A stretch of DNA of 64,000 nt from Colocasia esculenta (lineage: Eukaryota; Streptophyta; Magnoliopsida; Alismatales; Araceae), in contig CM024753.1 of the NCBI GenBank assembly GCA_014218235.1, positions 181,388,348 to 181,452,347 of the forward strand, read 5' to 3'. The position numbers were made by a program, and so were the translations under genes. Numbering within the stretch: the stretch's first letter is position 1; each line of letters starts with the position of its first letter. Below, piece after piece: positions 56,334-64,000 of this stretch. The notes below the pieces were generated by a model. That model worked only from the letters and a program-made list of their open reading frames with translations. It was not told the DNA's origin and searched no databases.

Positions 56334-58018
56334 TGTTGGGTTGAGTGTGAAGACAATTCATTTCCCCTCATATTTTGATGATGACAATGTGTGATTTTAA
56401 TGCAAAATAATTGGAACATGTTAGATGCACCACATATGTTAAGGCCACATTCATAAAGCATGTTTCCAAACATATTTATCACTTATATTCATGATAAATC
56501 AATGGACTAATGATTTATATGGTTTAATTCTCAGGGACAAACATTTCTTTCAAAGGTAGTGTCGACACACCTCTCACTGGTGTCGACACAATGCTTCAAA
56601 GCCAAGCAAAAATGTTGAAGAAATGGTCAAGTAGTGTCGACACTAGACCAAGTCAGGTCGACACTAGAGGAAGCTCCCAGAGAACCATGTCAACAGGCCT
56701 CTACAGTAGGTCGACACCAGATGCAGTCAAGTCGACACTAGAGAGCCTTCCCAGAAGGCCTGTTTGTCAGTTGTCTACAGCAGGTCGACACTAGATCATC
56801 TCAGGTCGACACTAGAGACCTCTCCCAGGGAAGTTTTTCTGCCAGTCTGGGATAGTGTGTCAACACTAGACCAAGTCAGGTCGACACACTCCGGAAAGTT
56901 TGTGACTTAAATCATCTCTTGGACACGTGGCACCCTAGGGTTTTGGTGGATCGGCCTTGGATCATGTGCCCACGACCCCCAAGGGTACTTTTGGATATCT
57001 TGGGCTATAAATAGTCCCCCTTTTGGCCATCCAACCAACAAGAGAGCAGAAGAGAGCCTCCAAGATTCTTCCAAAAGCATTTTGGCAGCAAAGCTGTTCT
57101 CCTCCCTGTTCGTGCATCCTCTTGTGCTTCTTCTCTCCAATTCCCACATTTCGAAGCACAAGAAGGGAGATCTGATCCAAGATGGAGCAGTAGGATCAAC
57201 TTCCAAGGTGCAGATCAAGTAGAAGCAGTCTTTTGTGAAGAATTCGAGGAAGATCCCAAAGATCAAATTGCAGAGCATCGGCCAGGGACTTCAAGAGATC
57301 AAGCCTCTTCACAATTCGACATCTACAAGGGAGTCTTCTGAAGAACAAGGACATTTCAATCCATTTCTCATTTCCCCTTGTGTCTTCTTGGTTGTTCTAG
57401 AGATTGTGTAGTGTCTGTTGCATCAATTCTATTGAATGAGCCTTTTGAGATCAAATCTTAGCTAGAGGATCTGGATCTTGTGTTGTTGTCTAGCAAAGTG
57501 TTTGTGAGTCATTGTACTCAGTGGTTTGTGAGTCTGTGTGCTTAGTGTTGAGTCGTCGCACTCAAGTTTGGTTGAGCAATTGTGCTCAAGTGTCTAGAGT
57601 AGTCTTGCTCTAGGTGTTGTGTTGAGTTGTCGAACTCATTGTAGTGGAGTTGTCAGGCTTCAGTGTGTGTGTATCCAAGTTGATTGTGGATCCTCACTGT
57701 GTGAGGGGTGGATGTAGGAATCACATGGTGTGATCTCCGAACCACCTAAAAATCTCTGTGCAGTGGTTTGATTGTGGTTCGAATTTACTTTGCGTTAGAT
57801 GCATGCATAGGATCTTTCGAATTCACATCTAATTAACTTGTTTGCACACTTCTATTGCACAACTCACTTAATCTCTCTTCAGATCTGTGAAATTCATTTT
57901 CAATTTGTCTCTGATTAAAGAGCTTTTCTAATTTGGCTAAGCTTCCGCAATAGTTGGCCTAGATCTATTCAACCCCCCCCCCTTCTAGATCTGGTCCACA
58001 TCTTTTCTCGATCCTACA
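56334..58018 (+). repeat. Sire-1 3' LTR
   Basis: Matches 44929-46618; TGTTGGGTTGAG to CGATCCTACA, 1,685 bp, followed by ATGAT. Its GTCGAC array (56561-56885) keeps nine intact sites and one degraded, more than the 5' copy. TATAAATA at 57006-57013. Confidence 0.96.
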
Positions 58019-58273
58019 ATGATGTCATATTATGGACTTGTATAATTATAGACATTAGTTATTTTCATTGCTGCTATATAGAGTGTGGAATATGTGAATG
58101 ATGATGGAATAAGAGTATCTTTTATTTTAGCTGTACTTTCTTTTGTTATTTATGTACATATCTACCTACTGTGTTGTGTTGGGTACATGTCCCACTGTGA
58201 CGACGTACTTTATATCAATGTGGATTGGTATAATCGTACCGATATAAAGAGGGTCGTTAGTTGTTACACCCTT

Positions 58274-60220
58274 ACCAGCGGAAACAGAGTAATGCCATGA
58301 ACAAAAATCAGGGTCGGGCCACACACGACTCCTACAGAACCAGCAGAGTCCGACACGATGCGGAAACAACCCTCGACACATACACGCAGCGACAAAGAGC
58401 TCACAGAATACCAGAGAAACCCTATGAGACCCGAGTCTCACCACACAGGCACAGCCATCCCGAACCTTCACGAGGTCAGGAAAGGTACACAAACTGGTGT
58501 CACCACAAATGACACCGAGCAATCATGTGAGAAGGACATCTCACCCCAAGCACGCACCTCAGACCTCCACAAGGTCAAGGGCTCACAAGCAGAATTACCC
58601 CGGACCTCGGACACACCATGAGGTTCGAAAACCACACACGTCGGTGCCACCATAGACGGCACCAAAGAACGAACTTCATAACAATGGTCCATGCCAACAC
58701 AAGGCACATCGAGAGAACATGCAATGCGGAAGCCACCAGAAGCATATGCCAGACTAACAATGCCCACATAAACTAGACACGGCCAGACTATAACCACCGT
58801 GCAAGTTAGGGCAACAAGTTGCACTTGGAAATACGTGAGGGAAATGCCATCACAACAACAACAACCAAGCCACCACCACTGGCAGCCAAGAGGAGGACAC
58901 ACCGGCCACTCCCTCTACTCGCTAGCCACCGACTACTGCCTACAACCTACCCAGAAGAGTGAGGCCAGCGAGCCACCACAGAGAACACCACACACGAACA
59001 ACCACAACCCAGTTGAGCTGCGACCCCATGCTTGACACCACAATGTGGCTCCAAAACCAACGCCGAGAGAGGCAGTGAGAAGGACTAGATGATCTGTGCC
59101 GGAAGAACAACCAAACCACCTTGGCGTCCCAGACTCAGCTACGAGAGCTCTGCAAATGACTATACGCGGCTGTCCCCTACCATTATCCCCTCAGCTATTA
59201 GAGTTTGTAACTTGAGCTTGTCCGCCGCATGGAGAACTCCCTCAACCAGCGCGAGGACTGGGGGTCCCAAGTAACAGTAACAACCTACGAATGAAACAAT
59301 CTCTCGAGTGCCAAGCACCGGGCGAACTGGGAACATGCGGGGCAACCACAACAAGTAAACGACATCACTGGCTTGTAACCAAGACAAGCCCAGCAGGCAC
59401 AGGGCACGCACAACACACCTCCCAGGAGGACCGTCGGCCAACACAAGCACACACACCGCAGCTAGGAACTCGGGATTATGGAAAAGCCTGCACAACAGCA
59501 TAGAAGCCATAAGGCGGTAGGAAAACCATCGCGTTCTTCATCTGAAGACAGAGCCCTTGGGGAAGAACCACCTCAAGGCCCACACCCACAACCTGACAAG
59601 GGCAGCAACCACGATGGAGGACCTCCCTCTAACCAACTTGGACATGGGCCACCCCCACCAAGTTTGGAAACGGGGAAACAGAAGGGCAAGCAGAATGCGA
59701 CAGCTATCCTGTCGCAACCAGAATACAACAGGAAGCTCGTCACCTTCTGTCTAATATCACGACAGCTAACCTCTCGCGATCTTAGTCAGAAGACCGAGAC
59801 CAGGGATGGGGCCATCCCACAATCCACCAAGCTACAAAACGACCACCAGAGAGGGTAGGGAGAAGAGCACACACCTCCAACACAACGGAAGAAGGCTCGA
59901 GGGGCACCAATGCCACCTCTCCTTGCCCATAAACCACAAGGATACTAAACTACACAAGATGGAGCACCATCGACAATCATTCTCCCGTGCAAAACCATAA
60001 GGAAGCCTCGAGCACAAGGAGGATAGCTCAAAACAAGCTCCATCTCCTCAAGACAGTAAGAGAGAGCAAGAGATCCCTACTTGCAATTAAAGAGCCAGAC
60101 CCGTTGGCGCCCTTCACATCAAAATGGCAGTCTTCTCCTCGCTCTACACTGCTCCAACGCTCCACCACGAGCACGCCAACACCTTTGCCATGCCCAAATG
60201 CCTGAGAAGGGGAAGAGGGA
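58274..60220 (-). repeat. H, partial LTR of the G family
   Basis: Colinear with solo LTR G from about 41686 onward: shared phrases include CACACGACTCC (58323; 41752), CACCGAGCAATCATGTGAG-like text, CAACAACAACAACCAAGCCAC (58851; 42152) and TGGCTTGTAAC (59369; 42671). Much diverged, so an older copy. TekB cuts its left side (58268) and TekE its right side (60221). No coding domain; open frames are chance. Confidence 0.8.
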
Positions 60221-63200
60221 TGTGACGGACCACATTGTTCAAACCCGTTAACCTAATAACGAGCCTGACACGACATCGCCTCCTGCGAACGAGCCGAAGC
60301 TTTGCAAGGGATATCATTCACACAAGTCCGTAGAAATATAAAGGAAACCACAGAACAGAAGTAAACTTTCCATTCCACAAATATTTACATGAGATTTACA
60401 TAGCCAGTTTCTCAACTAAAACCATAAACATGTACAACATAACCTGGGGCATACCCCGAGGTGTACAAAGAGAGAAAATTACACTGCTGGAGGTGGTGCA
60501 GACCCTGCTTCGCTACGGTGCGGCCCGGAACTAGAAGACGGTTGGGAAGCCTCCTGCTCTCCCTCACCTGAAAGGAGTAGGGGGGTGAGCCTCGCTAGTC
60601 ACTGGCTCGGTAGGGAAACTCCCCCAAAGAAATCGAGCAAACCACAACTCAAGTAACCAAGCAGGAAGCTACGCTATAAAAATTTATAGAATTATTTAAG
60701 CAAGATATTAAAGTTGTAACTTACTTACCGCTTGATGATCTCGAAAGTAATGTTAATAAATAAAAAAACGGAAAACCCAAACAGATGTACGAGCTAAAGT
60801 AGGTAAACGCCAAACTCGGGTCGCGTAGCCTGGCTCGCGACACCAGCAACCAACCCGGACAAACACACAGGTCTACCTCTCAGCCTCGCAGCCACGAATG
60901 AAAGGTCCAGCTGCCGCTCCACTAAACCAAACAAGAACTGTGGAGACCAACCAAACCACCACACCTGCAGGTCACACCCCGCAGGCCCATGCTTGTCACC
61001 TTTAGGGACTCCGGCCTAAGCTCCCTAAAGTGAGGCACTGGAAAGAAGACTAGCTGGGGTCCAGTACGTCTACTGATGTCCGTCCCCCCAACTACGAGCG
61101 TGCTACAAGTGACTAAACACAAACTCTCACAAGTCACTGTCCCACTGCCGTCTTTCCCTCAGCCGGACGGCAACTCTCCCCAAGAGTGAGGGTGTCCAGG
61201 AAGACGACAAGACCCTGACAGTACCACTATACCGGGACAAACCCCAAGCACACCCACGTGCCTGGCTCACCTCGGAACCTGGGGCTCCCAACTGAAGAGG
61301 TAACCACGGAAGGCGTAACACTACTTGCCACACACACGGAAACTCGTGCACGTTACGCAAACCACGTGAACACATACGGGTCACTGAAACCAGTTACGCA
61401 CACTACCACGTGAGCCTATAGCTCACCACGTGAACCGCACTCCCAAGGAGCACAACAGGTGCCAAAGCACCACTAACCATTTCCATACACATCGGTTAAC
61501 CATGCCATGCATCGATTAAACAGTAACGGACACATACATTAACAATTGTACGCAAATAACAACGCTCGGCTGCAATCACGACAGAGGCACATGTCACGTT
61601 CAGATAGCGACGCCCCGACCGGTCGCCATCAAAAGAGCTAACGCGATGTATAGTCCTGTCGCGATCAAATCGCGACAGGGGAGACCGTCGCCTTTGCAGG
61701 CGAAAAACCCTATCCGGGTCCCCTTCGCCAGAAAACCCTAAAAACCCAACCATACATGGTTTCTAATCCATTTTTCATGCTCTTTGTGATATCCTAGAAT
61801 GCCATCTACGGTTCTTAAAGCAGTAAATGCATCACACGACACACACACAGCGATTCCATGAAGAAAAAGGGCAGAATCTCCCTACTTTGATGAAGAACAC
61901 CTAAACTGGCGATAGCCCGGCGTTTCTCCCGCTCCACACGCGATCCTTGCGGCGAGATCACATCCAACCAAGTCCCACGAGCTCGAATCGCCCAAAAACC
62001 CACGAGCAAAACCTCCCCTGGCCGAGCAGAGCTTGTGAAAGCTCTGTTCTGCCAGGGTTTCTTAAAAACGCTAGGGGTGTCAATTGGGCCGGGCCGGCCC
62101 GGAGGCCCGAAAGCCCGGCCCGGTTTTAACCGGGCTTGGGCCGAAAAAATGAGCCCGTTACAAATTTTTGGCCCGGCCCGGAAAAAATAGGGCCGGATTT
62201 GGGCTTTGTGTGGCCCGGCCCGGTCGAACCGCCGGCCCAGAAAAAATAATATAATTTATAATAAATATGAAATTTATATTTAGAAAGAGAGTTTATTCAG
62301 ATGCGGTTATGTTAAAATGGCAGTTATTTCTTTTGGATAGCCCTTTGGTCAGCTAGATGTACTGGAGTTTTGAAATACTAAAACGAGCTGTTTGAGGATG
62401 TTTATTGACCTTGCATGCCATCTTATTCCTGCATGGTAGAAGCATGTTGGATAAGGATGTTTGGCTGTTTGGTAGGCATGATCCTCCATTCTGCTAAGTT
62501 GCATGTTCCCCGACTTAAGTGAAGAGCATATCTGTGCGGTGGGTGTTGGTTTGTGGGTGTTGTTCTGTCCACTACTGCGAGCTGAGTACTTTGTCTCAGC
62601 TCCTTGCATCTACAGAAGTCTCAAGACTCTTGAGAAGACATGGTTGAGGGCAAAGAATAATGTATTGTGAGTGATTTTGTATAGCCCTTGGAAATGTTAA
62701 AAGGAATATGGAGAAGGATCTATGAGATCTGGAGGAGAGAAAGATCTAGGAAGTGGTGTCAAGAATGAGAAGGGTTGAGCAGGGAGGCAGGGAATGTACC
62801 TGCAAAAATCAGAGGCAAGTTAAATGTGTTTCTGATTTCAGTACTATTCATGTTTAAAGAAGGAAAAGAATGCACTGCTGCAGACATTATACTGTTTCAG
62901 CATGCCCAAATTTGTATATTGGCTACGCGCTTTCTTAGAATGCTACAATATGTTCTTAGTTACTGTTTGCTAAGGGAAATCAGAGAGTCAATTTTCTTGT
63001 TATTTCTAAAAAACAGGTCGATTAAAATCTCTTTTCTTTTACTTTCTTCTGTTTGCTTTCCGTCAATTTCTTTTTTCTTTTTTGTTAATTTCGTTTCTTT
63101 GTGGCAAATCTTGGTACCCAGTCGAGAGAAATTAAAATCTGAATTATGTGCCCCACGCGCACAACCTTGGCATTGAAGTTATAATATTTGTCATATGGTT

Positions 63201-63980
63201 TGTCATATAGATAGCCCATTGAGTTGCTTGAAGGTGGTGCTGCAAGTAGGTGATTGACATGAAACTTATCTATTTCTCCTCCCCTCCAATTAGAGTTATA
63301 TGTATTTTTTCTACAATAAATCTACTCAAAAATATAATCTTTTACAAGTTAAATGTTAATATAGATATAAGTAAAATATATATTATTTTTTATAGATATA
63401 TTATAGTAGATGTATTAAAATTATATATTATATAAATAAAAAATAATATTTTTTTATTTTTTGGGTCGGGCCGGGCTTTTCGGGCTTTTCTGGGCCAGGC
63501 CGGGCCGGGCCATACCAGGCCTACCCCGGGCCTGGGCCGGGCCCGGGCCGACTTTTATAAAACCGGGCCTAGGCCGGGCCTAACAAGGCCCGGTCCAGGC
63601 CCGGCCCATTGACACCCCTAAAAAACGCAGCTCGGTTGGGAATGCGACGTATCGCGACGTCGCGACCTGATCGTGACGCGGCTACCCGTCGCGATCCGCC
63701 TGTCGACATCAGCACGCCCGTCCAGCGCGCGACACGCGGCGCGCATGCAGACGACGAGCCAAAATAGCGGCAACCTGAACGCGACGTCCCCGAGTGTCGC
63801 GATGAGAACGCGACGAGCCACTCGGTCGCATTCAGGGACAGAGAACAAACCTATGTTTTGGGCCAACTAGCCGGCCCACAACGCCCCGGAAACCTGTGAA
63901 AGCACCTGCTACTCACAATGTGGGCCACACATTGGCCACCACAACGAATATAAGACGATCTGAACAGTCGATATGCTACA
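60221..63980 (-). repeat. TekE 3' LTR, interrupted by a hAT element (element body right of window)
   Basis: On the plus strand TGTGACGGACC...ATGCTACA, close to the TekD LTR (shared GTTAACCTAATAACGAGCCT, GGGGCATACCCCGAGG, GGTGAGCCTCG). Without the hAT it is about 2.2 kb. It is followed by the same sequence as borders the TekD 3' LTR (63981-64000), so it is the 3' LTR of a minus-strand element whose integrase lies right of the window. AGGGA at 60216-60220 is half of its target duplication. GTCGCGAC motifs at 61575-61690 and 63640-63840. Confidence 0.9.
62072..63620. mobile_element. Non-autonomous hAT-like DNA transposon
   Basis: Terminal inverted repeats TAGGGGTGTCAATTGGGC and, at the right end on the other strand, TAGGGGTGTCAATGGGC. 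Perfect 8-bp target copies AAAAACGC at 62064-62071 and 63621-63628, typical of hAT. Subterminal regions (about 160 bp each) are packed with GGCCCGG repeats on both strands. The 1.1-kb interior (about 62290-63400) is AT-rich and has no transposase; origin unknown. Confidence 0.93.
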
Positions 63981-64000
63981 TTACTATCACCTAAAAGAAA
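63981..64000 (-). other. TekE polypurine-tract region
   Basis: Same phrase as at 31353-31373 next to the TekD 3' LTR. On the minus strand it is TTTCTTTTAGGTGATAGTAA directly before the LTR. Confidence 0.7.

Larger units (their letters stand above)
44929..58018 (+). mobile_element. Sire-1, complete Sirevirus (Ty1/copia) with a third ORF
   Basis: LTRs at 44929-46618 and 56334-58018, flanked by perfect ATGAT copies (44924-44928 and 58019-58023). Order: LTR, iMet primer site, gag, protease, integrase, RT, RNase H, a 1.7-kb spacer, a 659-codon ORF, polypurine tract, LTR. Integrase before RT makes it copia, and the large 3' ORF with repeated GGGGGAG tracts makes it a Sirevirus. Gag-pol has several frameshifts and stops; the third ORF is open. 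Confidence 0.96.
39688..58268 (+). repeat. TekB 3' LTR, interrupted by solo LTR G and Sire-1
   Basis: Begins TGTAAGGCCC and ends GTTGTTACA. Own sequence is 39688-41184, 44008-44928 and 58024-58268, about 2.66 kb in all. TATA box CTATATAG at 40037-40044. GTTGACG/GTTAACGGCAAC-like palindromic motifs lie on either side of it (39784-39900 and 40463-40535). After it comes H, so CCCTT at 58269-58273 should be half of the TekB target duplication; the partner is left of the window. The AT-rich stretches hold no gene. Confidence 0.85.

Noticed and set aside
58085..58300. 71-codon ORF near the end of TekB LTR
   Set aside because: Spans the TekB LTR end into LTR H, has no domain, and is a chance frame.
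63250..63435. 61-codon ORF in the hAT interior
   Set aside because: Low-complexity Ile/Tyr-rich translation of AT-rich DNA.

Overview
The window is pure repeat: a stack of nested LTR retrotransposons from a flowering plant, most likely a pericentromeric or gene-poor intergenic block. I found no host gene, tRNA, rRNA or CRISPR array. The plant origin follows from the families present: Athila (Ty3, tRNA-Asp primer site), several chromodomain-type Ty3 elements of the Tekay/Del kind (tRNA-iMet primer site, 2-2.7 kb LTRs), a Sirevirus (Ty1/copia with an extra 3' ORF) and a non-autonomous hAT element. The species cannot be told from this.

Layout, using my own names. Athila-1 (1-10610, minus) has a nearly open 1,884-codon polyprotein and a 2.9-kb 5' LTR; its 3' LTR lies left of the window. 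It is inserted in the RNase H of TekC. TekC (10616-11150 minus, plus 15783-20575 plus) and TekA (20576-26406 minus, plus 11155-15138 plus) are each split by a 9.4-kb inversion (about 11151-20575). Both TekA and TekC sit in TekB, whose protease is at 15144-15777 (inside the inversion) and whose RT to chromodomain runs on the plus strand at 26407-28918 and 39258-39638. The TekB integrase is interrupted by solo LTR F (28924-39252, TSD CCCGA), which holds the complete TekD (29271-38332, TSD CTATT). The TekB 3' LTR (39688-58268) holds solo LTR G (41185-44002, TSD ATTTG) and a complete Sirevirus, Sire-1 (44929-58018, TSD ATGAT). Right of TekB is a partial LTR, H (58274-60220), and then the 3' LTR of TekE (60221-63980), which carries a 1,549-bp hAT element (62072-63620, TSD AAAAACGC).

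The order of events can be read off. H and TekB are old. TekA, TekC, F, G and Sire-1 entered TekB. Athila-1 entered TekC, TekD entered F and the hAT entered TekE. The inversion came after both TekA and TekC were in place, because undoing it repairs both at once.

Main unexpected signals: (1) the clean inversion with 4-bp microhomology; (2) family-specific arrays of short CG-centred palindromes in at least three, perhaps four, unrelated LTR families, one of them repeated inside Sire-1 just upstream of a TATA-like box and its intact 659-codon third ORF; (3) in-frame stops that are overwhelmingly TAG, often at CAG positions; (4) a stem-loop with a changed base pair shared by the Tekay LTRs; (5) a 16-bp perfect hairpin in solo LTR G.
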